A DNA stretch of 41,473 nt from Fidelibacterota bacterium MT.SAG.2. GTDB lineage: Bacteria; Fidelibacterota; SORT01. The stretch lies in the NCBI GenBank assembly GCA_004402915.1, contig SORU01000013.1, forward strand, positions 1 through 41,473, in the 5' to 3' direction. Positions 6,658 through 15,103 of this stretch are shown here, piece by piece (position 1 is the first letter of the stretch; each line of letters begins with the position of its first letter). The notes under the pieces were generated by a model. It ran no database searches and was not told where the DNA came from. It saw only the letters and a list, made by a program, of their open reading frames with translations. The translations under genes were made by a program, and so were the position numbers.

Positions 6658-8944
6658 AAAGAGCAGCACAGAACCCACTAACCCTGAGACTGTGGAAATA
6701 GAGATAGAAGCTACAGAAGAAGAAACTGTCGCAGTTCAGGCTGAAGAAGAAATCGAAGATAAAAAGATATCGGAAGAAGATTCTGTACAAAAGGATGAAG
6801 ATTCCGAACCAAAAGATACTGTTAGCGATACAAAGGACAACGATGCGGAAGCTCCGGTAAAAGAAGCTAAACAGACCGAAAGTAAGAAGAGCGTAAAAGA
6901 GCAAGAAAAAGTATCTGACGAGGCGGAAGTCACTGACTCAACCGACTCAACCGTTTCTGAAAAACCTCCGGTAATACCGGTTGATCCACCGATAATCAGT
7001 GATGAAATAAGGAGTGTGACTCTTGAAGAATTAGAAAAAATGTCGCAAGAGATTGACATCGTTGATAACGAAATGGAGAAATTATACAATAATTCGCTCA
7101 ATGACATTGCCGAGGGTGATGTAACAGAGGGAAGGGTATTAGCGGTTTATGATAATGAAGCGATAGTAGATATCGGATTCAAATCAGAAGGGATAGTTCC
7201 TATAGAGGATTTTAGTTCAGGAGAGCTTCCAAAAGTCGGCGAAACTATCGAAGTATATCTTGAACGGTTAGAAGATGAAACCGGACAATTGGTTCTATCA
7301 AAGAAAAAAGCCGATTTCATGAGAATTTGGCAACGGGTTGTGGAAGGTTTTAATAACGATGAGATATTTGAAGGAAGAATTTTAAGACGAGTGAAGGGTG
7401 GAATGGTAGTTGATCTGTTGGGACTTGACGCATTCTTACCCGGCTCTCAAATAGACGTTAAGCCAATTCAGGATTTTGACAAATACGTTGGTAATACTTA
7501 TGAGCTCAAGATCGTAAAGCTTAATGAATCGCGAAAGAATATTGTTGTTTCCAGAAGGGAACTGATAGAAGAAGACCTTAAGGAGAAGAGGCATGAGGTT
7601 CTCGCCGGTATCGAACCAGGTCATGTGATGCCGGGCAGAGTCAAGAATATAACAGACTTCGGCGTGTTCATCGATCTTGGAGGAGTAGACGGTCTGCTTC
7701 ACATAACCGATCTGTCGTGGGGAAGGGTTAATCATCCCTCGGAGGTCGTATCGATGGACGAGGAGATAGAAGTCGTTGTTCTGAACTATAACACTGAAAC
7801 GGATCGTATCTCTTTGGGATATAAGCAACTTCAACCGCATCCTTGGGAAAAAGTGGAAGAACGGTTCCCTGCTGATACGATGGTCAAAGGTAAGGTGGTA
7901 AGCATTACCAACTACGGAGCATTCGTCGAGTTGGATAAAGGCGTCGAGGGACTGATACATATTTCAGAGATGTCCTGGACTCAACATATAAAACACCCTT
8001 CAAATGTTCTTTCCTTAGGTGAGGAAGTTGAAGCTAAGATACTGAAAGTGAATCAGGAAGAGAAGAAGATCTCTCTCGGATTGAAACAGCTGACTCCTGA
8101 TCCATGGGAAAATATTGAGGATAAATACAAGGTAGGAACTATACACAACGGCAAAGTACGGAATCTGACACAATTCGGCGCTTTCGTGGAGCTCGAAGAA
8201 GGCGTTGAGGGCTTGGTTCATATCTCTGATCTCTCGTGGACAAAAAAAGTGCGCCATCCTAAAGAGATCGTGAAAAAGGGTGATGAAATCGAGATAAAGG
8301 TACTCGACATCAGTAGAGAAAACAGACGCATATCCTTAGGGCATAAGCAGGTGAGCGAAGACCCATGGCCAACATTTGAAGAAAAATACGGATTAGACAA
8401 ACATGTCGAGTGCAAGATTATTAAAGTACTCGATAAAGGTGTGACGGTTGAGCTTCCAGAAGGAGGAGAGGGATTTGTCCCACTCTCAAAATTGACGGGT
8501 CATAAGGTACGAAGAGCTTCCGAGATAGTTGAGGAAGGAGAATCGGTAAACCTTAAAGTGATCGAGTTCAATAAGGAGGACAAAAAAATTGTGCTGTCCC
8601 ATATTGACTATCTAACAGATAAAGGTGAGGAAGAACCTGCAGATAGGTTAGAAAAAGCTCAAAAGAAGAGAGCTGAAAGCGCAGAAGCAGCAGCTGCAGT
8701 TGAAAGTGGCGAAGCGAGCGAAGAGTCGCATGACGAGAAGACCGATGATTCTTCAGATTCTGTGAAGGAGAATGCCGAAGAGAGCGCCGGTGATGCAGAT
8801 GAATCGAAAGAAGATAAATCCGAAAAACCGGAAGATGAAAAAGCCGTAGATTCAGATGACAAAACTGATAATTCGGAAGATACCGATACGGATGAGTCAG
8901 AAGATAAGAGTGATGATTCGGAAGAAGATAAGGATTCTAAATAG
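6644..8944 (+). CDS. rpsA: Ribosomal protein S1 with long acidic extensions
   Basis: A 766-residue S1-type RNA-binding protein that helps the 30S subunit capture mRNA. Six S1 (OB-fold) repeats can be followed at about residues 157-225, 243-312, 325-395, 409-480, 495-567 and 583-655. Repeats 3 to 5 are the most canonical (DFGVFIDLGGVDGLLHI, NYGAFVELDKGVEGLIHI, QFGAFVELEEGVEGLVHI). E. coli S1 has 557 residues; the surplus here is an N-terminal extension of about 155 residues and a C-terminal tail of about 110, both very rich in Glu, Asp, Ser and Lys and probably disordered. The ATG at 6644 has AAGGAG at 6628-6633. Translation is coupled to cmk by the overlap. No convincing intrinsic terminator follows. 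Confidence 0.95.
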   Translation: MPENEKSSTEPTNPETVEIEIEATEEETVAVQAEEEIEDKKISEEDSVQKDEDSEPKDTVSDTKDNDAEAPVKEAKQTESKKSVKEQEKVSDEAEVTDSTDSTVSEKPPVIPVDPPIISDEIRSVTLEELEKMSQEIDIVDNEMEKLYNNSLNDIAEGDVTEGRVLAVYDNEAIVDIGFKSEGIVPIEDFSSGELPKVGETIEVYLERLEDETGQLVLSKKKADFMRIWQRVVEGFNNDEIFEGRILRRVKGGMVVDLLGLDAFLPGSQIDVKPIQDFDKYVGNTYELKIVKLNESRKNIVVSRRELIEEDLKEKRHEVLAGIEPGHVMPGRVKNITDFGVFIDLGGVDGLLHITDLSWGRVNHPSEVVSMDEEIEVVVLNYNTETDRISLGYKQLQPHPWEKVEERFPADTMVKGKVVSITNYGAFVELDKGVEGLIHISEMSWTQHIKHPSNVLSLGEEVEAKILKVNQEEKKISLGLKQLTPDPWENIEDKYKVGTIHNGKVRNLTQFGAFVELEEGVEGLVHISDLSWTKKVRHPKEIVKKGDEIEIKVLDISRENRRISLGHKQVSEDPWPTFEEKYGLDKHVECKIIKVLDKGVTVELPEGGEGFVPLSKLTGHKVRRASEIVEEGESVNLKVIEFNKEDKKIVLSHIDYLTDKGEEEPADRLEKAQKKRAESAEAAAAVESGEASEESHDEKTDDSSDSVKENAEESAGDADESKEDKSEKPEDEKAVDSDDKTDNSEDTDTDESEDKSDDSEEDKDSK

Positions 8945-8997
8945 CCTATAAGTATTCTTCCTTCTAAAATAATAATTTAAGGGGCAGCTCGATGCCT

Positions 8998-9014
8998 TGT
9001 TTTTCTCAAAAACA
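8998..9014. repeat. TGTTTTT-CTC-AAAAACA hairpin/palindrome
   Basis: Seven-base perfect arms with a 3-base loop lie 54 bp after the rpsA stop. The stem is AT-only apart from one G-C pair, so it is weak as a terminator, though it is placed where one would be expected. Its arms match those of the palindrome at 38193-38209. Confidence 0.4.
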
Positions 9015-9065
9015 TGGTAAGATGATAACAACCCCCTCTCCTGATATTATGAAAGAGCAGCGAAT

Positions 9066-9108
9066 GCCGACTTTACGTTTACCCATAAGGTTCGGTCTGA
9101 CAGTCGGC
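9066..9108 (+). repeat. GCCGACT...AGTCGGC inverted repeat
   Basis: GCCGACT (9066-9072) pairs perfectly with AGTCGGC (9102-9108) around a 29-base loop that contains a smaller ACC/GGT pairing. It is GC-rich compared with its surroundings and lies about 180 bp before the zinc-ribbon gene. It could be a 5' leader structure or part of a terminator, but no T-run follows. Confidence 0.35.
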
Positions 9109-9289
9109 GGGGAAATCGTTTCCGGATAAAAAAGCGGAGCACTGTGGCTAATTATCTTCTAAAGTTTTATATTCATGGAGAATGACACGCCGTTAAGAAT
9201 AAATGTAGGTGGATGGGATAAGAGAATGGGAGATTCAATGATAAAATGAAGAGTGGATTAACGAGATTGGTTGTTAAGGGAGGATTAAT

Positions 9290-9481
9290 ATGGAAGCTCA
9301 GTATCCGTCATGTCAAAAATGTAATAATGGTATTTTAATTCCGTTATCCGATTATGGAAGGCAAGGCTCGGAGATTAGATACAAAGCTTGGGTATGTACA
9401 AACCCGGATTGTGGTTTTAATATCCGAATCGATAACGGGGAGTTGAGCTTCGGCCATAAACTTGAAAAATCCAATAAATGA
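9290..9481 (+). CDS. Small zinc-ribbon protein
   Basis: A 63-residue protein with two cysteine pairs, Cys8-x2-Cys11 and Cys36-x4-Cys41, spaced as in a zinc ribbon that binds one Zn. The rest (YKAWVCTNPDCGFNIRIDNG) resembles small rubredoxin-like or topoisomerase-ribbon folds. The ATG at 9290 has an excellent ribosome binding site (AAGGGAGG about 8 bases upstream). It precedes the YbbR gene by 29 bp and is probably cotranscribed with it. No specific family function is recognised; nucleic-acid or protein binding is the usual role of such ribbons. Confidence 0.8.
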   Translation: MEAQYPSCQKCNNGILIPLSDYGRQGSEIRYKAWVCTNPDCGFNIRIDNGELSFGHKLEKSNK

Positions 9482-9510
9482 ACGCATGATCTGACAGTAA
9501 ATAAAACGAA

Positions 9511-10515
9511 ATGAATATATTGATAAATTTTTTTAAGCGATTTAGTGATAATTTGTCCATAAAGATAAGTTCTCTCATTATTGCTTTGACCCTATGGTTG
9601 TTCGTAGTAACCGGAAGTGAATATGTTCATGTGGTAAAAATTCCTATCCATCTTAGAAATTTGCAGCAAGGCAGAATTTTGGCTAACGAGATTCCGAAAT
9701 TCGCTGAATTAAGGATGCGTGGTACGGGGAGACAATTTTTAAATAATCAACTCACTACTGCATTTGCGGATATGGGTATTATGCTGGAGATGGGAAGGAT
9801 ACGATTCTATTATGAATTTGCTTTGGAACCTTATTTGAAAAATTATCCTGACCGGCTCGTGATGCCGAGGGATTTTGGCTTAGAGTTAGTTGAGATAATT
9901 TCTCCTGATACCGTGAAGATAAAGCTGGATTCATATTTAGAAAAGGTGGTACCTGTTAGACCAAGGGTTACTATTTCTACCGACCCAGGCTATATTCAGG
10001 TAGGTAAAACCAAGACAATTCCCTCTGAGGTGACAATATCCGGACCATCTTCGTTGATCAGTGAAATTAGCGAGAGTTTCACGGCGGAGATAAATTTTGA
10101 GGCACGGAAGAACAGTGTGAAAGAAACTATGGATTTGAGCGTCAGTAACAAATCTTTAATTAAGCTCGAACCCGCGGAAGTGGAGCTTACGGCAAACATT
10201 CAAAGTATAGGCGAGCGCAGATTGGAAGGAATCGAAGTACAAGTGAGGAATGTACCGGAAAATCTAAAGGCAATAGTCAATCCGACGACAGTCTCACTTG
10301 ATTTGCAGGGTGGAATAGCATTTTTAAGCGGTCTCACAGGCGGAGAAATTGATGCTACTATTGATTATGCAACCGATTGGTTGGAAAATAAAAGGATGTA
10401 TTCATTGAAAATAGTTGTACCGGAAGATGTAATTAACTGGAGTGGACCAAACCCTTCAGAAGTGGAAGTTATAGTAATTCGAGAACGGATAAGCAGTGCG
10501 AGTACTGGGAATTGA
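9511..10515 (+). CDS. YbbR-domain membrane-anchored protein
   Basis: A 334-residue protein with one N-terminal membrane segment (about 17-34, KISSLIIALTLWLFVV) followed by an extracytoplasmic region of about three YbbR-like beta repeats, for example around residues 35-75, 146-200 and 235-290. The pattern of an expected Pro/Gly turn followed by PSEVTISGPSSLI or PTTVSLDLQG is the family signature. In Firmicutes YbbR (CdaR) regulates the diadenylate cyclase CdaA encoded next to it; no cyclase gene is adjacent here, so that role cannot be assumed. The gene overlaps tsaD by 20 bp, suggesting translational coupling. Confidence 0.85.
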   Translation: MNILINFFKRFSDNLSIKISSLIIALTLWLFVVTGSEYVHVVKIPIHLRNLQQGRILANEIPKFAELRMRGTGRQFLNNQLTTAFADMGIMLEMGRIRFYYEFALEPYLKNYPDRLVMPRDFGLELVEIISPDTVKIKLDSYLEKVVPVRPRVTISTDPGYIQVGKTKTIPSEVTISGPSSLISEISESFTAEINFEARKNSVKETMDLSVSNKSLIKLEPAEVELTANIQSIGERRLEGIEVQVRNVPENLKAIVNPTTVSLDLQGGIAFLSGLTGGEIDATIDYATDWLENKRMYSLKIVVPEDVINWSGPNPSEVEVIVIRERISSASTGN

Positions 10516-11503
10516 GACATCATGCGATGAAACAGCCGCCTCTGTCGTCGATGATCTAAATATACTTTCTAACGTAGTTTCCTCCCAAGCCATTCATAAA
10601 AAATACGGCGGGATTGTTCCGGAGTTTGCGTCAAGGGAACAGATAAGGGCTTTAACTCCTATCGTCGAATCGGCGTTGGTGGAAGCAAAAAGCTCTTTTG
10701 AAGATATCGACGGAATTGCCGTTACATGCGGTCCCGGATTAGCAGGCTCGCTTCTCACGGGTCTTAATTTTGCGAAGGGCATTTCATTAGCCTCAAATAA
10801 AAAATACATAGCGGTGAATCACTTGGAAGGTCATCTGTTTGCCAATCGTCTTTCAGATACAAACTTAAAACCACCGTTTGTCTTTCTGCTAATTTCAGGA
10901 GGCCACACTCAGCTTATTCACGTCAAGGATTGGGGCGATTATGCGGTTCTTGGCAGTACTCTTGACGATGCGGTGGGCGAAGCGTATGATAAAGTTGCAA
11001 AAATGCTCGGATTGGGCTATCCCGGCGGTCCTGAGATCGATCGGTTGGCGCAGAAAGGCGACCCCTCTTTTGAACACTTTCCCAGAGCGCTGTTAGGAAA
11101 GGGTTATGATTTTAGTTTCAGCGGAATAAAAACATCGGTTCTTTATTATCTTAAAAAACAGGAAGATGGATTCGTCGAAGAGCATTTGGAGGATATTTCC
11201 GCATCTTTTCAAGGAGCCGTTGTGGAACTGCTCACGAAGAAGGCAATAGAAGCGGCGAAATTTCTGAATATAGACAAAATAGCAGTTGGTGGCGGAGTTT
11301 CGGCAAATTCGACTCTTCGTGAAGAGTTGAATTCAAAAAGTGAAGCGGTCGGGATTAAAACATATTTCCCCCCGATCTCCCTCACAACGGATAATGGTGC
11401 GATGATCGCCGCTGTGGGAGCATATTATTTGGAAAAAGGTAAATCATCATCTCTGACAATGAACGTATATCCGAATCTCGGGATAGAAGATGCAACTGAC
11501 TGA
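10496..11503 (+). CDS. tsaD: tRNA N6-adenosine threonylcarbamoyltransferase TsaD
   Basis: A 335-residue Kae1/TsaD/YgjD protein that transfers the threonylcarbamoyl group to A37 of tRNAs reading ANN codons, working with TsaB and TsaE. The metal-binding NHLEGH has His109 and His113, SGGHTQL is at 134-140, and the GLGYPGGPEID and DNGAMIA motifs are present. Length is standard. The start is GTG at 10496, giving the conserved VLGIETSCDETA beginning; the coding region overlaps the end of the YbbR gene. It also overlaps the next gene by 14 bp, so the three genes form a tight operon. Confidence 0.97.
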   Translation: MRVLGIETSCDETAASVVDDLNILSNVVSSQAIHKKYGGIVPEFASREQIRALTPIVESALVEAKSSFEDIDGIAVTCGPGLAGSLLTGLNFAKGISLASNKKYIAVNHLEGHLFANRLSDTNLKPPFVFLLISGGHTQLIHVKDWGDYAVLGSTLDDAVGEAYDKVAKMLGLGYPGGPEIDRLAQKGDPSFEHFPRALLGKGYDFSFSGIKTSVLYYLKKQEDGFVEEHLEDISASFQGAVVELLTKKAIEAAKFLNIDKIAVGGGVSANSTLREELNSKSEAVGIKTYFPPISLTTDNGAMIAAVGAYYLEKGKSSSLTMNVYPNLGIEDATD

Positions 11504-13655
11504 CAGCTTCGCCGTTACGGAAGTAAGCGGCGCTCTGATGGCGTTCTTATTTGCAATTCTATCGATAGCAGCGGTTTATTATTTTTATCGCAATATTTAT
11601 CCGCCTCAATCAAATTGGGTTGGAATTTATTTGAGAACTTCCCGGCTGATTATTCTGATATTACTGAGCATGCAAGTTGCAATGTTGGCAGTTCATTTCG
11701 TAACGAGTTCAGAACGACGAAAGGTGATAGGAATTCTTGTAGATGCGAGTGAAAGCATGGATCAGTATGATGAGATCCCGTTTAAAGATATGTTATCGGA
11801 AATAGAAAAACTTTCAACATCGGTCGGTAAAAATCATAAGGTAAAGAGTTATCTGTTTGATTCAGCTTTAAGAGATTTTAATCCAACTTCGGAGGCGAAG
11901 GGACAGCTGACGAATATATCAAATTCAATGAGCGAATTCGAGAGGGAGACACGGGATGAACGCGTTTCGTCACTGATAATTTTTACAGACGGGAGAGCTA
12001 ATCAGGGAGAAGCGCCGGAGATCTTCAGCAAAAATTTTCCATTCCCTGTTCATGTTATTGGAGTGGGAAAGAACGAATCGATTCTGGATATCAGTATTTC
12101 ATCTATTCTTACAGCGCCCATAGCGTTTATGGAGGATTCGATTAGTGTCAGAATCGGGATCGCTTCCCGGGGTTTCGGAGGAAGTTCAACCGAGTTACGG
12201 ATATACGATGGTGACTCGCTGTTAGAAGTTAGAAACGTGATTCTTCCGAACGACGGATTCTTGAACGAGGAAGTAATTTATCTGCTTCTGCCGGAAGAGG
12301 GTGAACACCTTATCAAAGCGAAACTGATGCCGCTTGAAGGCGAAGAGACCGATAAAAATAATGCCCGGATGACGTCTGTCAATGTGTTGTCGAAAAAGAA
12401 GGACGTTTTGCTTCTATCAGGCGCTCCTTCCGCTGATTTTGTTTTTATGAAGAACCTTCTGAAAAATGAAGAAGATATTGTATTAACCGCAGCTGTCCAA
12501 TCAATTAAAGGTAAGTGGTATCAGTCAGAATCGCCGGTTCTCAACAGGGAATATGATGTTCTGATATTTATAGGATATCCGTCGGATAATTCTTCTGACA
12601 GCGACATACAAAAGTTGATTGCAAATATTGAATCGACTCACGCTTCATTGTTTTATGTCGAGGGGTCGAGTGTGAATTATAATAAGCTGAATAAATTTTC
12701 CGGTTTTCTACCAGCTTTATTAATGTCCACTACCGCTTCGCATCGATATGAGGAAGTAAAACTTCAATTAAGCGAAACGGGTAAGTATCATCCATTCACC
12801 CGACACTCAGAATACGCAACTGAAACTATTGATTTATGGAACGCGCTGCCGCCCGGGTACGTTTCGAGCGTTGGAATAGAGCCTAAGTCAGGCAGCGTAA
12901 TTCTCTTAAGTGAGAAAAGCGGCAATATGAACACTGAGGGAGGGAGACCGATATTCCTTCTGTCCGAGAAAGGAGGACGAAAAAGCGCCATGCTTATGGT
13001 GACGGGCAGTTATATGTTTGATATGCTTCTTATAGGAATCGGAAATTACTCCGAGACTTGGGGGAAAACAGTGCTACAGGGTATAAATTGGTTGTCCGTT
13101 CATGATGCTCCGTCACGAATCAGCGTAAAAACCGATAAGCAATTATATAGTCAGGGGGAGAGAGTAAAATTCGATGCGGTGGTGTATGACGAATATTATG
13201 AGCCGATGGAGGATATTGACATTCAAGTCAATCTTACGAAGGATTCAAATCCTTCGAAGGAATACCAGTTCAATATGGTGAATTTTTCTTCAGGAAGATA
13301 TTCCGGCGAATATTTGTCAAAATCTCCCGGAAGATATAAATACAAAGTGGTTGCTGAAAAAGGAGAGATTAACATGGGCGAATATTCAGGGGAGTTCAGG
13401 GTTGAAGAGTATTCGCCTGAATTCGCGCTTTTAGGTAGAAACGAATCTGTTTTGGTAAATATAGCAAAAAACACGGGGGGAACATATACTCCGTATGAAT
13501 TATTCGAACCTGATTCACTGAAGTTTGAAGAGGAAACGTATCGTAAAAGATCGAATGCGGAGTTCATGGTATGGAACGATGTGCGATTGATGTTTATATT
13601 ACTCGTATTCCTCGCAGGAGAATGGATTCTCCGAAAACGAAGCGGATTGTTGTAA
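11490..13655 (+). CDS. Membrane-anchored VWA-domain protein
   Basis: A 721-residue protein with two N-terminal membrane segments (about 13-33 and 52-71), a von Willebrand A domain starting near residue 78 with MIDAS motif DASES (85-89) and a later FTDGR (about 165-169), then a long extracytoplasmic part. Residues about 300-500 may form a flavodoxin/amidotransferase-like domain and about 540-640 look Ig-like (beta-rich). A final membrane segment (about 697-714) is followed by basic residues. This layout matches large uncharacterised VWA proteins (BatA-like with extra domains) of FCB bacteria, thought to assemble envelope complexes. The ATG at 11490 overlaps tsaD. Metal-dependent ligand binding at the cell surface is inference from the intact MIDAS. 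Confidence 0.8.
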   Translation: MQLTDSFAVTEVSGALMAFLFAILSIAAVYYFYRNIYPPQSNWVGIYLRTSRLIILILLSMQVAMLAVHFVTSSERRKVIGILVDASESMDQYDEIPFKDMLSEIEKLSTSVGKNHKVKSYLFDSALRDFNPTSEAKGQLTNISNSMSEFERETRDERVSSLIIFTDGRANQGEAPEIFSKNFPFPVHVIGVGKNESILDISISSILTAPIAFMEDSISVRIGIASRGFGGSSTELRIYDGDSLLEVRNVILPNDGFLNEEVIYLLLPEEGEHLIKAKLMPLEGEETDKNNARMTSVNVLSKKKDVLLLSGAPSADFVFMKNLLKNEEDIVLTAAVQSIKGKWYQSESPVLNREYDVLIFIGYPSDNSSDSDIQKLIANIESTHASLFYVEGSSVNYNKLNKFSGFLPALLMSTTASHRYEEVKLQLSETGKYHPFTRHSEYATETIDLWNALPPGYVSSVGIEPKSGSVILLSEKSGNMNTEGGRPIFLLSEKGGRKSAMLMVTGSYMFDMLLIGIGNYSETWGKTVLQGINWLSVHDAPSRISVKTDKQLYSQGERVKFDAVVYDEYYEPMEDIDIQVNLTKDSNPSKEYQFNMVNFSSGRYSGEYLSKSPGRYKYKVVAEKGEINMGEYSGEFRVEEYSPEFALLGRNESVLVNIAKNTGGTYTPYELFEPDSLKFEEETYRKRSNAEFMVWNDVRLMFILLVFLAGEWILRKRSGLL

Positions 13656-13707
13656 TCAAAGCTGATTTCTCTTATTCCTATTTCGTGAAAACGTTATAAT
13701 CGAACAG

Positions 13708-13734
13708 TTGACACATAGCGTAAACAGCTATAAA
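13708..13734 (+). promoter_or_regulatory. Putative sigma70-type promoter before ugd
   Basis: TTGACA (13708-13713) is followed after 15 bases by TATAAA (13729-13734), or after 17 bases by TAAATT. It lies in the 110-bp gap between the VWA gene and ugd, about 30 bp before the ugd start, and would drive the polysaccharide genes. The -35 match is perfect but the spacing to the best -10 is short. Confidence 0.4.
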
Positions 13735-13765
13735 TTATAATCTTGGCTAAAATTAAGGATTTTGA

Positions 13766-15103
13766 TTGAAAAATATATGCATAATGGGAACCGGGTACGT
13801 TGGGTTGGTAACCGGCGCGTGTTTGTCAGACCTTGGGAATAAGGTCAGATGCGTTGATATTGATCTCAAAAAAATCAGAATATTAAATGACGGGAAGCTG
13901 CCGATATACGAGCCGGGGCTTCAGGAGTTGATAAATAACAATGTCAGTCGGGAGCGTCTTTCATTTTCTGAGGATATCAAAGGTTCAATAAGGGATTCGG
14001 AAGTAGTTTTCATAGCTGTAGGAACTCCTTCAGACGGCAATGGGAATGTGGATCTGCGTTATGTTGAAGGCGCGGCGGAAATGATCGCGCAAAATCTCAA
14101 TGATTTTAAGATCATCGTCAACAAGAGTACCGTGTCGGTCGGTACCGGCAGGAGATTAAAGGAAATTATTGATGACAAAAGTTCAGGCAAACCTGAATTT
14201 GAAATTGTATCCAATCCCGAATTCCTACGCGAAGGTTCCGCGATCAACGATTTCATGCATCCGGACAGAATTGTCATAGGAACGAATTCGGAGAAGGCAT
14301 TCGATATAATGACCGAAATCTATGGTTCTCTTTATTTGATGGAAACGCCTTTTATTAAAACCAATGTCGAGACGGCAGAACTGATCAAGTATGCATCCAA
14401 CGCATTTTTATCCGTAAAGATATCGTTTATCAATGAGATCGCCAATATATGTGACAAAACAGGAGCAGATGTGCATGTAGTTGCGAAAGCAATGGGGCTT
14501 GACGGACGGATCAGTCCGAAATTTCTTCACGCCGGTCCCGGTTTCGGCGGTTCGTGTTTTCCAAAAGATACTTTAGGTCTGGTTCAGCTGGCTAAAGAGA
14601 GAGGGATAACGCCGAATCTTGTTGAAGCGGCAATAAAAGTCAATATCAACCAGAGAATGGTGATGGTTGAGAAACTAAAAAAACTGGTTCCAAATTTAAA
14701 GGGAAAAACCATAGCTGTCCTGGGGCTGGCTTTTAAACCGAACACGGATGATGTACGGGAATCTCCCGCATTAGACATAATAAAAATTCTTCTTGAAGAA
14801 GAATGTATAGTTCGCGCGTACGATCCGGTTGCCATGGACAATGCAAAAAAATCCATTCCCGAACTCAATTGTTTCGATAATATGATGGATGCGTGCGAGG
14901 GCGCGGATTCGGTGATGATCCTTACTGAATGGAACGAACTTCGGCAGATAGATCTTAACATGTTGAAGGAGAGATTAGGATCGCCCAATATAGTCGATTG
15001 CAGGAATATTTACGATCCGAAGAAGATGAAGGATGAAGGATTTAATTATCTGTCCGTAGGTAGACCTCTCTTGAAGGATGAGTTTAATGCGGTACAAGTA
15101 TGA
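13766..15103 (+). CDS. ugd: UDP-glucose 6-dehydrogenase
   Basis: A 445-residue NAD-dependent enzyme of the UDP-glucose/GDP-mannose dehydrogenase family, oxidising UDP-glucose to UDP-glucuronate in the cytoplasm for surface polysaccharides. The Rossmann motif GTGYVG spans residues 8-13, the catalytic Cys264 sits in GFGGSCFPKDT, and the C-terminal UDP-binding domain contains LGLAFKPNTDDVRESPAL. GDP-mannose or UDP-HexNAc dehydrogenases share the fold, but the sequence reads as the UDP-glucose type. The start is TTG at 13766 with AAGGA a few bases upstream. It overlaps the next gene by the four bases ATGA. Confidence 0.93.
   Translation: MKNICIMGTGYVGLVTGACLSDLGNKVRCVDIDLKKIRILNDGKLPIYEPGLQELINNNVSRERLSFSEDIKGSIRDSEVVFIAVGTPSDGNGNVDLRYVEGAAEMIAQNLNDFKIIVNKSTVSVGTGRRLKEIIDDKSSGKPEFEIVSNPEFLREGSAINDFMHPDRIVIGTNSEKAFDIMTEIYGSLYLMETPFIKTNVETAELIKYASNAFLSVKISFINEIANICDKTGADVHVVAKAMGLDGRISPKFLHAGPGFGGSCFPKDTLGLVQLAKERGITPNLVEAAIKVNINQRMVMVEKLKKLVPNLKGKTIAVLGLAFKPNTDDVRESPALDIIKILLEEECIVRAYDPVAMDNAKKSIPELNCFDNMMDACEGADSVMILTEWNELRQIDLNMLKERLGSPNIVDCRNIYDPKKMKDEGFNYLSVGRPLLKDEFNAVQV

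Larger units (their letters stand above)
8945..9289. other. Intergenic region between rpsA and the zinc-ribbon gene
   Basis: This 345-bp gap shows no coding potential that I can support. It contains two hairpins (8998-9014 and 9066-9108, listed separately) and ends in a strong ribosome binding site for the next gene. It probably holds the end of the cmk-rpsA transcript and the promoter of the next operon. Confidence 0.5.

Noticed and set aside
7436-7960. 174-codon open frame on the minus strand inside rpsA, and similar ones at 8015-8257 and 6736-7107
   Set aside because: They lie fully antisense to the S1 repeats, have no recognisable motif or ribosome binding site, and are explained by the codon pattern of rpsA.
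8998-9014. Intrinsic terminator of the cmk-rpsA operon
   Set aside because: The stem is almost entirely A-T and no T-run follows it; kept only as a repeat/palindrome.
9511-10515. YbbR protein as a diadenylate-cyclase (c-di-AMP) module
   Set aside because: No CdaA/DisA-like gene is adjacent; the YbbR domain alone is not enough to claim cyclic di-AMP signalling.
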